A stretch of 45,693 nt of DNA from Leuconostoc litchii (GCF_008107645.1 NZ_SDGY01000006.1:1-45693), one strand, 5' to 3'. Shown: positions 33,971 to 42,695, counted from the first letter of the stretch. Notes: generated from the letters alone by a model not told the origin. Program-made: numbers and translations.

Positions 33971-35574
33971 TCTTTTTCTTCTTTCAAAATATTAACAAGG
34001 TTATTAATGACTTTCGTAAGTTCTAATTGGTATTTCAATAATGCCCCTGCACGAACTAGCATATGTGTTGCTACTGGACCCACAGCATCATAAACTTGCA
34101 GAAGATTATCACGTAATGTATTACCTGTTTGTGTAATATCAATAATGGCATCTGATAAACCAGTCAACGGTCCCAGTTCGACGGAGCCTTCCAGTTTAAT
34201 GAGTTCAACATCCTCTCCACGTTTCCTAAAATACTCTGTAGCAACCTTAGGATACTTTGTTGCAATTCGTTTACGCTGAGGCGTATCAAGATCAAATCCT
34301 TCAGGTGCAGCAACAACAAACTCTGCTTTTCCAGTTTGTAAATTAAGGACATCGTAATGATTTTGAACTTGTTCAGCAATCGTATCGGAACCAACAATTC
34401 CAACATCACCAATCCCACGATCAAGATATTTCACCACATCACTTGGCTTTACCAAAATAAATCGATATTTGCCATCTGCACTATCAAAAATTAATTTTCG
34501 TGCTGGATTGTCTAATAATGAGGTATCTACACCAGATTTTTTTAATAAAGGGCGGACATCTTTTTCAACACGGCCCTTACCGAGTACCATTACAATTGGT
34601 TCCTTTGGCTGCATTTCTTCAGGTTTTCGTCGCCAGTCCGCTAAGATGGTTTCAATATTAAGCCCCATACCAATGGCAGGTAAAGATTTATTTTGGAAAT
34701 TTTCTAGTAAGCGATCATAACGTCCACCACTGAATAAATATCGACCCAAGCTAGGTACAAAACCTCGAATAATTGTTCCAGTATAGTATGGTTGTGGTGA
34801 TGCTGCTGCCAAATCAACTGTTACTGCAACTGCCGGATAATGCGCATGCGTATGTTCAGCAAGCTTTAACCAACCGTCAATGATGTCATTAACAGCGGGT
34901 ATCTCTTGCAGTTGCCACATGACAGTTTCACCATCTTCTCCAAATGCTAATGGCCATCCAGCTAAACCTTCAGGGAAATCGGGAATTGTCGCACGTAATT
35001 TTTCAAATTCAGAAACATTTTTTTGCTCAATTGCTTGCTTCATACTTTGACGCAGATCTTGATCTAATTGTAGGTTTTCTAAGACAACATCGATAAATCG
35101 CGCATCACTAAGAACAACTTGAACATCAACAATGCCAAATTCTTGTGCAAACTTTAACATTGTATCCAAAGCCTGTATTTCAGCCTCAAAGCTAGAATCA
35201 CCAATTAGTTCAACACCAGCCTGTGTTTCTTGATTATAATCTCCTGATAAATTATCTGTACGTCTAAACACATCACCAATGTAATATAACTTTGACATAC
35301 TATTTTGCTGACGATTTGCTGATAAAAATCTAGCAATTGGTAATGTTAAATCTGGGCGTAAAACTAAGTTTTCTCCAACCTGATCAAATAAACGAAAGAC
35401 ATTTTTATTTTGATATTTTTCAAATGTACTCTCACGTTCTATTAGTGGGGTGTTAATTGGGGTAAATCCATCATCATTTAAAATGTTGGTTATAATTTGT
35501 GAAACCTTTTGTTTTTGTTGTAATTTTTCTCCGAATTCATCTCGTGAACCAGCTGCCAATATTTTTTCATTCAT
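33967..35574 (-). CDS. hisG: HisZ-HisG fusion: ATP phosphoribosyltransferase with its regulatory subunit
   Basis: 535 residues from ATG 35574 with AGGAG upstream. Residues 1 to about 320 are HisZ, a catalytically inactive HisRS-like domain (RPDLTLPIARF, YYIGDVFRRTD, FSGGRYDRLLENF). From about 325 the frame continues without a stop into short-form HisG: VMVLGKGRVEKDVRPLL, VGIVGSDTIAEQV near 391-403, and the PRPP-binding IIDITQTGNTLRDN near 477-490. Short HisG normally needs HisZ as a separate protein to work and to be feedback-inhibited by histidine, so a covalent fusion is a simple way to lock the stoichiometry. It commits PRPP and ATP to histidine synthesis and is first in the operon. Internal Met321 or Met329 could in principle also start a free HisG. 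In annotations the pair are called hisZ and hisG. Confidence 0.93.
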   Translation of the reverse strand: MNEKILAAGSRDEFGEKLQQKQKVSQIITNILNDDGFTPINTPLIERESTFEKYQNKNVFRLFDQVGENLVLRPDLTLPIARFLSANRQQNSMSKLYYIGDVFRRTDNLSGDYNQETQAGVELIGDSSFEAEIQALDTMLKFAQEFGIVDVQVVLSDARFIDVVLENLQLDQDLRQSMKQAIEQKNVSEFEKLRATIPDFPEGLAGWPLAFGEDGETVMWQLQEIPAVNDIIDGWLKLAEHTHAHYPAVAVTVDLAAASPQPYYTGTIIRGFVPSLGRYLFSGGRYDRLLENFQNKSLPAIGMGLNIETILADWRRKPEEMQPKEPIVMVLGKGRVEKDVRPLLKKSGVDTSLLDNPARKLIFDSADGKYRFILVKPSDVVKYLDRGIGDVGIVGSDTIAEQVQNHYDVLNLQTGKAEFVVAAPEGFDLDTPQRKRIATKYPKVATEYFRKRGEDVELIKLEGSVELGPLTGLSDAIIDITQTGNTLRDNLLQVYDAVGPVATHMLVRAGALLKYQLELTKVINNLVNILKEEKE

Positions 35575-35875
35575 CTTTATCTCCTAATGCCATATAACAC
35601 AAAGACGCCCTCACAAACTACTAAACTAGTTTGCAAGGACGTCTTCACGTGTTCCCACCTTGATTTCAATTTTACTTACGTAAAAAAGCTCAATAACCTG
35701 CTAACACAGGCTTACTCGGTATCGGGAATTTCCGGAATGGCTTTGTAACCATTCAGCTCATTGGTGTGTTTTCATTAATAATACTGGCGTTCATCTCAAT
35801 GCGTTAGCTTGAACACTTCCTGTACAGTAAGCCTATTAATTACTTTTCCAACTTTTAGCTAAATAAATCATTAAT
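35575..35875 (-). promoter_or_regulatory. Histidine T-box riboswitch leader of the his operon
   Basis: On the minus strand AGGCTTACT and AGTAAGCCT close a long stem I. Its specifier bulge contains CAC (35768-35766) followed by A, i.e. a histidine codon. The T-box itself, AAGGTGGGAACACG, is at 35661-35648, followed by a 17-bp hairpin (GACGTCC...GGGCGTC, ending about 35597) that acts as terminator when tRNA-His is charged. Uncharged tRNA-His should stabilise the antiterminator. This explains the 373-bp gap before the GGDEF gene. Confidence 0.93.
35595..35645 (-). terminator. T-box terminator hairpin before hisZG
   Basis: Minus-strand arms GACGTCCTTGCAAACTA and TAGTTTGTGAGGGCGTC pair over 17 positions (three of them G-U), then TTTGTGTT. 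The T tract is weak. It starts 3 nt downstream of the T-box sequence, as expected. Confidence 0.8.
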
Positions 35876-35883
35876 TTATTTTA

Positions 35884-35911
35884 ATTTTACAGCAATAATT
35901 ATATATGTCAA
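35884..35911 (-). promoter_or_regulatory. Promoter of the his operon
   Basis: Minus strand TTGACA at 35911-35906, a 16-nt spacer and TAAAAT at 35889-35884, shortly upstream of the T-box leader. No terminator was seen between the GGDEF stop and this promoter, so some read-through from the polysaccharide operon into the T-box leader is possible. Confidence 0.7.
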
Positions 35912-35947
35912 TACTTATTTTAATATAATTTAATAATCAAATAAAAA

Positions 35948-37060
35948 TCATATTTTATTATCAATAACTATTTGCCCTCTACCATTTTTTTTCGATTCAT
36001 ACAACAAGTTATCTGCCTCATCAAAAGTCTTTTTTAAGTTAAAATGATGATTTATAGAAAAACTTATACCTACAGAAAAACTCATATAATGATTCTTTCC
36101 ACCCAATGGTATTTTTTCAAATTCTGCCTGTACTATTTCTAAATATTCCTGTACATCAGAAAATAGAACGGGATCAAACATCCAAACAATTTCCTCGCCA
36201 CCATATCTATAGATACCTAACTCAGTTTGCTTTAACTTATAAGCTAAGTGTTTTCTTAAAAATATTGAAAACTGCTGTAAAATTTGATTCCCTATATCAT
36301 GACCGTAGGTATCATTAACTTTTTTGAAATAGTCTAGGTCTATAATTGCAATACCAATATTATTTCTCGTATTAACATTCATTAAAATATCTTGTTCAAA
36401 TTTTTTATAATTTAAAAAACCTGTTAATTTATCAAAACTAACTTCTTTTTTTAATTCTAAATTCTTTTCTTGCAAAGATGTAACTTGCAGATATACTTTT
36501 CTAACTGCTATAACAGTTATTACTGCAACGGTAGCACGGATAATCCAGTTTGTTGATTGATTAAATAAACTGTATATAACAACATGCGGGATATATGAAG
36601 AAAAGGCAATTTCTGTAGCTACAATAAGTATTTCGCAAAGAAGCATCGATAATAATTGATTTTCAACAAATTTACTAAATACCTTTAAATATACAATAAC
36701 TAGTATGCTGACGATTCCAGTAGCTATGACACTAACTAATGTGACATGCCCATCAACAAAAAAAATGTACATTATTCTTATAATTGGTGTAACAGCAACT
36801 AAGAATACAGCTTTATTTTTGTCTACTAAGTAAAAAATTAAAAGAGCAAATAAGTATTCATGCGCCACTACACCAATAAAATTAAAAGAAACCGACATTT
36901 CTGTATAAACCATGGCTACATAAATGATTGGTTTTATCCACTGCTCATAGCGACTACCAGAATTATTATGCATTAAAAGTTTCATGCTAATTAATGTTGA
37001 AATAGCTAAATTTAGTATTATAACCATCAAAATTAAATAACTAAAAACATACATTATCAT
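35948..37060 (-). CDS. Membrane-bound GGDEF diguanylate cyclase
   Basis: 370 residues, ATG 37060 overlapping the EAL gene by ATGA. Residues about 1-190 are six to seven hydrophobic helices resembling an integral-membrane sensor, followed by a short coiled linker and a GGDEF domain from about 205 (FDKLTGFLNYKKF). The metal Asp is in IIDLDYFKKVNDTYGHDIGN and the active loop is RYGGEEI at 285-291, so it should be active (GGEE is the standard variant). The RxxD product-inhibition site five residues before the loop is missing. It makes c-di-GMP from two GTP, presumably for the PilZ synthase encoded upstream in the same operon. Confidence 0.93.
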   Translation of the reverse strand: MIMYVFSYLILMVIILNLAISTLISMKLLMHNNSGSRYEQWIKPIIYVAMVYTEMSVSFNFIGVVAHEYLFALLIFYLVDKNKAVFLVAVTPIIRIMYIFFVDGHVTLVSVIATGIVSILVIVYLKVFSKFVENQLLSMLLCEILIVATEIAFSSYIPHVVIYSLFNQSTNWIIRATVAVITVIAVRKVYLQVTSLQEKNLELKKEVSFDKLTGFLNYKKFEQDILMNVNTRNNIGIAIIDLDYFKKVNDTYGHDIGNQILQQFSIFLRKHLAYKLKQTELGIYRYGGEEIVWMFDPVLFSDVQEYLEIVQAEFEKIPLGGKNHYMSFSVGISFSINHHFNLKKTFDEADNLLYESKKNGRGQIVIDNKI

Positions 37061-37776
37061 TTTTTTGCCTCAATTGTGTAACCCATTGGTCTACCTAAAT
37101 ACCATCCTTGCTGATAATCTATTCCCATTTTTTTTAATAAATAATAACTTTCAAAGTTATCAACTCCTTCACAAATAAATATTAAATGATTGGCTTTGGC
37201 TATATTTTCCCAAGTATTTAATAAGCCAACAACATCATTCTTCGAAAGATTTTTAAATGGTACAGCCGAAAACTTTATACCGTCAATATAGTTGGCACTA
37301 TTCTGCACACAAGAAAGTGTATGTCTTCCAGTTCCAATATCATCAATAAAAATGCTATATCCCATTTCTTGTATTTTTTGTATTTTTGGTAAAATAGATT
37401 TATTTTCACTAGCTTCATACGATCTTTCAGTTATTTCAATTATAATTTTTGGTGAATAAGTCAGCATATTCTCAAAAAAAGTAATTGTTTGATCATATTG
37501 AAATTGTATTATTTCAAAATTAATAGAGAAAGTAGTATTTGGATTATCATTTAGGAATTTTTTTAACTCAGTTTCAAAAAAAATAAGAACTTTTAAGTTT
37601 CCATACTCACTGCTAAATAAATCAAAAAAATTATTACCAGGAAATTTATTTGATACTTTTGATCTTAATAGTAACTCGTAAAACGCAACCTGATTTTCAT
37701 TTGATACATTAAAAATAGGCTGTACAACAAAATACAAATTCTGAATCATTTTTAATTGTGACTGGGTTTTGGTCAT
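37057..37776 (-). CDS. EAL-domain c-di-GMP phosphodiesterase
   Basis: 239 residues from ATG 37776 (GGAAAAG upstream), 23 nt after the synthase gene; a longer frame from 37857 overlaps that gene and lacks a ribosome-binding site. A stand-alone EAL domain: AFYELLLR (EAL as ELL, Glu kept), FSINFEI (metal Asn), IIIEITER, FIDDIGTG (DDFG variant), ICEGVDN (EGVE variant) and the end QGWYLGRP. The metal and catalytic residues look intact, so it should hydrolyse c-di-GMP to pGpG. Its pairing with a cyclase and a PilZ synthase gives local on/off control. Confidence 0.9.
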   Translation of the reverse strand: MTKTQSQLKMIQNLYFVVQPIFNVSNENQVAFYELLLRSKVSNKFPGNNFFDLFSSEYGNLKVLIFFETELKKFLNDNPNTTFSINFEIIQFQYDQTITFFENMLTYSPKIIIEITERSYEASENKSILPKIQKIQEMGYSIFIDDIGTGRHTLSCVQNSANYIDGIKFSAVPFKNLSKNDVVGLLNTWENIAKANHLIFICEGVDNFESYYLLKKMGIDYQQGWYLGRPMGYTIEAKK

Positions 37777-37799
37777 TATCTTTTCCAATATTTTTACCT

Positions 37800-39773
37800 T
37801 TAATGCGCTTTTCGCTTGCTCAGTATTTCTACCCACCATTTCACAATAATATGCCATAATCGATTTGAATAAATTATACTATTATAAATTTGTGAATTTT
37901 GTGCATAGGTATGTCTAATAATGTATTCATACGCAGACATGTCTAATTCTTTAAAGGTAACACCTATTAAGGATTGACCATTTATTTGACGCTGCCACAT
38001 TTTTTTAAATTTAAATTTATTTCCCATAATATCAAATTGACCATGCAGGCTCAAATCTTCAATAATAGCGGATAATTTTATTCTTGCTCCATCTTCATTC
38101 CAATCTAAAATCTGCCCTTCAACTACCTTTTGATTGGTAAATTTAATTTGGATAATTGTATCTGACAAAAATCTCTCAGACTTGCGTAATCGAGGTCGTT
38201 CATTGGATAAATAGCTAGCTAAAATCAGAGAAAAGGAATTATAAAACAGCCAAAAAATATTAATATAAATACCATCTTTTGGGATAGAGCTTTCCCATAC
38301 ACCTACAATTAACAAAATACCCCTAATTAAACCAAACAAAGATAATACTAACAAAACAATAATTGGCCAAGCCGTACGCCAGTTATAAAAGCTGTTTTCA
38401 GTGTTAACACCTTTTCGAGTAACAGCAAATTTTTGCTTTGACTTTAGAAAAAGTTCATTGAATACACCAAAAGCCATAAATGGTGCAGTTGCAGTTTCAT
38501 ATATATTACTTAACATGACTGTTTGTTTTTTTTCACTGACTAAGTTAAAAGCAAGTTGTGATGCTACAAATGAAGGTAACCAAAAAGTTAAAATTTGCTC
38601 CAGATTGGTCTCTAAACTATATAGACCAAAAACTAAGAAAAAAATCGGTGCTAAGAGAAAAATCAATTTATATATTCCCGAAAACCAGTAATGTATTCCA
38701 TCTGTATATATCAGACGTTGCATAAAACTCAGCCCTTTGATGCGCCAAGGATGCCATTTTTTTCCAACTTGTATATTACCTCTGGCCCATCTATCACGTT
38801 GCTTGATTAAATCACCAAAAGTTTCCGGTGCAAGACCGCTTGCCAAGTTTTCATTTACGAAACCAGTTTGCCATTTTTTAGCTTGTAACAGCATTCCTGT
38901 TGCCATGTCTTCGGTGATAACTCCTGTAGCAAAACCACCAATACTTTCTAAAGCTTCTCGCCGGAAAATTGCATTGGAACCAACGTACATGGTTGCGTTA
39001 AATGCATCTTTTTGTTGTTCAATGTTACGCATAAAAAAATCTTGATCATTACCAATAACATTTGTAGCAAATAAATTAAACTGATAGGGATCATCATTAA
39101 AAAAAGTTTGTGGTGTTTGAATAAATCCCATATTAGGATTTTCAAAATACCCTACAGTCTTTTCTAAAAAGTCTGTACGGAGAACCATATCAGCATCCAT
39201 AGTAACAATTAAATTACCATTAGATACAGACATCGCATGATTTAGATTGCCAGCCTTAGCATGTTTATGTTCCTCTCTTGCGACATAATGTACCCCTAAA
39301 CGCTGACATAAATATTTAATTTCATCACGACTGCCATCATCACAAACGTAAATATTTACTAAACTTTTTACTGGATAATTCATTAATTTTGCAGCAACAA
39401 TACTTCTTTGTAAAATACCTATTTCTTCATTATAGGTGGCGATAAAAACATCAATACTAGGATACTGATTTTTTTTATATGCATTAAGTTTTTTGACTGG
39501 TCGATGGTATTTTTTAAAAAAAAGTCTGTAAAAAACTATAGACAGACAAAATCCCCCCAATTCTGCCAATAATAATATAATTCCTAAAATCAGACTTAAT
39601 ACATTATCATTTGGTAGAGTCCATCCAGTTCTCCATATTAAATAGATAGCAGTCGTAACAATATATATAATAATCAAACTTTGTTTTAAAATATGATATT
39701 TTTTCCCCAAAAAATAACAAAAAATTGTTAACAGCAATAGACAGGCCTCAATACCTAAAAATATTATGTTCAT
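37800..39773 (-). CDS. BcsA-like GT2 processive polysaccharide synthase with PilZ domain
   Basis: 657 residues from ATG 39773. Two N-terminal helices, a GT2 domain with FIATYNEE (about 110-117), DDG (145-147), DAD (193-195), TED (287-289) and QRDRW (325-329), then further helices, then a PilZ domain from about 525. The PilZ arginines are in RPRLRKSER (526-534), and DWNEDG (557-562) replaces the usual DxSxxG with Asn for Ser. This is the architecture of bacterial cellulose synthase BcsA. It would polymerise a beta-linked glucan from a UDP-sugar and export it, activated by c-di-GMP. Cellulose as the product is not proven; no BcsB-like subunit is present. Confidence 0.9.
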   Translation of the reverse strand: MNIIFLGIEACLLLLTIFCYFLGKKYHILKQSLIIIYIVTTAIYLIWRTGWTLPNDNVLSLILGIILLLAELGGFCLSIVFYRLFFKKYHRPVKKLNAYKKNQYPSIDVFIATYNEEIGILQRSIVAAKLMNYPVKSLVNIYVCDDGSRDEIKYLCQRLGVHYVAREEHKHAKAGNLNHAMSVSNGNLIVTMDADMVLRTDFLEKTVGYFENPNMGFIQTPQTFFNDDPYQFNLFATNVIGNDQDFFMRNIEQQKDAFNATMYVGSNAIFRREALESIGGFATGVITEDMATGMLLQAKKWQTGFVNENLASGLAPETFGDLIKQRDRWARGNIQVGKKWHPWRIKGLSFMQRLIYTDGIHYWFSGIYKLIFLLAPIFFLVFGLYSLETNLEQILTFWLPSFVASQLAFNLVSEKKQTVMLSNIYETATAPFMAFGVFNELFLKSKQKFAVTRKGVNTENSFYNWRTAWPIIVLLVLSLFGLIRGILLIVGVWESSIPKDGIYINIFWLFYNSFSLILASYLSNERPRLRKSERFLSDTIIQIKFTNQKVVEGQILDWNEDGARIKLSAIIEDLSLHGQFDIMGNKFKFKKMWQRQINGQSLIGVTFKELDMSAYEYIIRHTYAQNSQIYNSIIYSNRLWHIIVKWWVEILSKRKAH

Positions 39774-39793
39774 ATACTAGATTCTCCTATACT

Positions 39794-40933
39794 TCATTTT
39801 GAACTAGAATGCTCAATCATTAATGCTGCCAACATTTTTAAGGTATCAGCATAATAATTATTTGATAAATTACTATTATTCACCTGTTTTAACAAATCAT
39901 TTGACAAAGTTTTGAATTCACTTTTCTGTTGATACGCTGCCACTGCAAGAGGTGCAGTAAAAGCCATGGAACTGTAATCATTTTGTTCTTTACCGTTCAA
40001 TTGATATACTGCCTTAATTTGATTTTGTTGGTTGAAGAAGTTTAACAATTTTTTATTAATAGCTAATAATTGTTGATTGGATGTATCAAAAGAGAGCCTC
40101 ATTGGCACACGATTAGCATTCCAGCCATAATTATTATCATCTGCACTTTCAAAAGTGTTAGGAGCAACATTAGTGATACTACTATTCTTAACTATAATAA
40201 AATCAGGAATAAGTCCGGTATCATTTTGATTACTTACATTTTGTAAAACATTAATTGATTTTAAGTAAATTTTCCACCATTCTGAATCATTAGTTACTTC
40301 ATAAAATTTTTTAAAATACGTAGGTACCAAATCTGACGTTCGAATCAAATTTTCATATTTAATATTCTTTTTTGCCCAATTCCCAACATTTAATAATTCA
40401 TTTTGATCGTTGTAATTATAATGCAATAAATCATCGAGAATACTAATAGCTATTTTCTTATAGTTATATTTTCCATCAGACTGCCATTTTTGATCTGCCA
40501 TTAATAGCGCATAAGCAATATCCATATCACCATCGGTCGCATTGGTATTATTTTCGACTAATGTTTTCATTTTATTCCCTGACCTAATTTGTTTCCAAGC
40601 CATTAGATGATTTTCTTTACTAATATTATGATTTTGATAGTATTTAACAAATTGATCAAAATCTTCTTGAGTAGCTTCATTTTGTTCTGCAGCCAGAATG
40701 GTGATTAACATACCATAACCCTGTGATTCAGATAATGCTATCTCTTTACTTTTATGATCATTACTGTTCACAAAACTACCAGTCGCAATATTTCTAACAT
40801 AGTTCGATTTCCATGCCTGATATAATTGATTCGTTGGCGTATTATTTTGCATAAATTTACCTATAAAAACGACTAAAAAAAATACAATAATTAAACACAA
40901 CAAAAACCATCTAACATTTTTCTTTATTTTCAT
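39794..40933 (-). CDS. Membrane-anchored GH8 family glycanase (BcsZ-like)
   Basis: 379 residues from ATG 40933 (an in-frame TTG at 40942 is possible). One N-terminal hydrophobic anchor (WFLLCLIIVFFLVVFIGKF), then a GH8 domain: YVRNIATGSF, the catalytic Glu in LSESQGYGM (about residue 69) and the Asp cluster of NATDGDMDIAYAL (about 132-142). GH8 enzymes cut beta-1,4-glucans or similar chains, and in cellulose operons BcsZ edits or releases the polymer. Thirteen nt after hisK and 20 nt before the synthase gene, so in the same operon. Confidence 0.92.
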   Translation of the reverse strand: MKIKKNVRWFLLCLIIVFFLVVFIGKFMQNNTPTNQLYQAWKSNYVRNIATGSFVNSNDHKSKEIALSESQGYGMLITILAAEQNEATQEDFDQFVKYYQNHNISKENHLMAWKQIRSGNKMKTLVENNTNATDGDMDIAYALLMADQKWQSDGKYNYKKIAISILDDLLHYNYNDQNELLNVGNWAKKNIKYENLIRTSDLVPTYFKKFYEVTNDSEWWKIYLKSINVLQNVSNQNDTGLIPDFIIVKNSSITNVAPNTFESADDNNYGWNANRVPMRLSFDTSNQQLLAINKKLLNFFNQQNQIKAVYQLNGKEQNDYSSMAFTAPLAVAAYQQKSEFKTLSNDLLKQVNNSNLSNNYYADTLKMLAALMIEHSSSK

Positions 40934-40946
40934 ATGTACCAATTAT

Positions 40947-41789
40947 CTAAATATTTTCAATAAAATTATTCATCTCATCAAAGTGAAGTCCCAATGCAGC
41001 TACATTATGTGCGTCAGAGCCATAAATTAATGGAATGCCTATTTTTTTTGCACTTTCAGCAATTTCAAAGGTGGGATAGCTTTCACCATTATAAGGCTTA
41101 CTAAAACCTGCTGCATTAAAATCTAACTGATAATTTTTTCTTTTAATATCTTGTAGTATATTCAAAATTTTATCACTGATGCCAATATCAAATTTAGGTA
41201 AATTTAGTAATTTTTGATATTTTCGAATCAAAGTAAGGTGTCCAATTCGTATTGTAGTATCTAATAACCCCGTATCAAACTGCACACTTTGACTAACTGC
41301 CTCATAATAACGTTCAAACAATTTTTTTGGTTCTCTACATTCTCGCATAAAATAATTAGATAAAGTTTCTGGATCATAATCAATAGGCACAATATCACTA
41401 CTACTGTTAGGTAAGAAGTGTACGGATAATACTATTTCATCAATCCAATCTTTATTTTCTTGCAGAAATTCTCTTGTTTGAGATTCATATTTTTGTAAAT
41501 AATCTACTTCCAGTCCTGCTTTAATCATAATATTGTTCTTATATTTTTTTTGAACACGTTTAACTTCTTCTCTATAGATTGGTAGCTCAGCATTAGTCAT
41601 TGCAGAATTAATTTGTGCATCTTTCGGTCCAACAAACTCTTGAAAAAACTGACTCGGTAGTGGTGCGTGTTCCGTAACCACATATTCTTTAAATCCCAAC
41701 TCAATAGCATATTCAATATATTGATCTAATTTTTCTTCGCTACCATGATGGGAAAACTGTGTATGTGTGTGTCCATCTTTTTTAATCAT
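40947..41789 (-). CDS. hisK: PHP-family histidinol-phosphatase HisK
   Basis: 280 residues from ATG 41789 with AAGGTGA upstream. PHP-type metal motifs HTHTQFSHHG near the start, VTEHAPL, LEVDYL, SVHFL, and GSDAHN near the end. It removes phosphate from histidinol phosphate, filling the one step missing from the his operon, whose HisB has no phosphatase domain. It is the first gene before the GH8/GT2/EAL/GGDEF set, not part of the T-box operon. An extended -10 (TGTTATAGT) lies just upstream on the minus strand. Confidence 0.93.
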   Translation of the reverse strand: MIKKDGHTHTQFSHHGSEEKLDQYIEYAIELGFKEYVVTEHAPLPSQFFQEFVGPKDAQINSAMTNAELPIYREEVKRVQKKYKNNIMIKAGLEVDYLQKYESQTREFLQENKDWIDEIVLSVHFLPNSSSDIVPIDYDPETLSNYFMRECREPKKLFERYYEAVSQSVQFDTGLLDTTIRIGHLTLIRKYQKLLNLPKFDIGISDKILNILQDIKRKNYQLDFNAAGFSKPYNGESYPTFEIAESAKKIGIPLIYGSDAHNVAALGLHFDEMNNFIENI

Positions 41790-41815
41790 ATAATCACCTT
41801 GTTTCTTACTATAAC

Positions 41816-41839
41816 AAAAAAACACACAAGTTGTGTGTT
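41816..41839 (-). terminator. Intrinsic terminator at the end of the HAD phosphatase gene
   Basis: Minus-strand arms AACACACAA / TTGTGTGTT followed by TTTTT, overlapping the TAA stop of the HAD gene. It separates the ftsY-HAD operon from hisK. Confidence 0.7.
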
Positions 41840-42644
41840 AAATGCTTTTTAGTATTGTTCTCAATACACCATCATCCTGATTATTCGCAACTGAGATATC
41901 AAAATCATGCTTAAATAACTCAGGATCACTATTAACCATTGCTACTGGATGACCGACATATTCCAACATTTCCATATCATTGAGGCCATCACCAAAGGCC
42001 ATAATGTCAGATTCATCTACGTTTAAAGCCTTCGCTATATATGCTAAAGCATTTGCTTTATTAACTTCTGAATTAACAATATCAATGGCTCCATAACCAG
42101 ATGTTGTAACGTGAACTGAATTCCCTAAAATCGACTTAAGATCATTCATATATAATGTTTCGTGTCTATTCAAAACAATTGTTGCCTTCAAGACCGGTTC
42201 TACTATTTCTTCCAGATTATCAATTAAAATTAAATTTTGAAAATATTTTGAAGCTTCTTGAAATGTATGGCCAATTTGAGCTTGTGTTTTTAACATGTAT
42301 GTTTTAGATTGACCTGTAAAAGCCAATCCCACAGCAATATCATTTAAATATTTTTCAGTAATAGCAACAATGTTTTTCAAAGCTGCTGTGGGCACAACTT
42401 TCACATTTTGAATTTGACCGTTCAACATTACCTCAGCACCGTTATTCGCTATGATTTGATATTGACCTTCAAAATTTCGAAAATACTCTAGAACTTTTTG
42501 TAAATGGTTACCTGTCGCCACAATGAATTGAATTTTTTGTTCATTCATTTTTTGCAATACTTCTCTAAAAAGTGGTTCATTGATTGTTTTATCATCGCGT
42601 AAAAAAGTTGCATCAAGATCTGAAGCTATGAGTTTAATTGTCAT
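41838..42644 (-). CDS. Cof-type HAD-IIB phosphatase
   Basis: 268 residues from ATG 42644. HAD motif I in IASDLDATFLRDD (DxDxT), motif II in FIVATGNHL, motif IV in MAFGDGLNDMEML, with a Cof-type cap between. Acts on small phosphorylated metabolites or cofactors in the cytosol; the substrate cannot be told from sequence. It follows the small membrane protein gene after a 16-bp palindrome. Confidence 0.93.
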   Translation of the reverse strand: MTIKLIASDLDATFLRDDKTINEPLFREVLQKMNEQKIQFIVATGNHLQKVLEYFRNFEGQYQIIANNGAEVMLNGQIQNVKVVPTAALKNIVAITEKYLNDIAVGLAFTGQSKTYMLKTQAQIGHTFQEASKYFQNLILIDNLEEIVEPVLKATIVLNRHETLYMNDLKSILGNSVHVTTSGYGAIDIVNSEVNKANALAYIAKALNVDESDIMAFGDGLNDMEMLEYVGHPVAMVNSDPELFKHDFDISVANNQDDGVLRTILKSI

Positions 42645-42679
42645 AATTAATCCTTAATATATTAAATAATTGAACAACA

Positions 42680-42695
42680 TTATTGGGCCCAATAA
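42680..42695. repeat. 16-bp perfect palindrome between the small membrane protein and HAD genes
   Basis: TTATTGGGCCCAATAA is fully self-complementary and sits 2 nt past the small gene's stop. There is no T run, so it is not a typical terminator; it could be a protein-binding site or a transcript-stabilising hairpin. Confidence 0.55.

Noticed and set aside
35595-35875. Possible tRNA-like or other structured RNA gene upstream of hisZG
   Set aside because: The fold elements, CAC specifier and AAGGTGGGAACACG sequence are those of a T-box leader, which explains the region.
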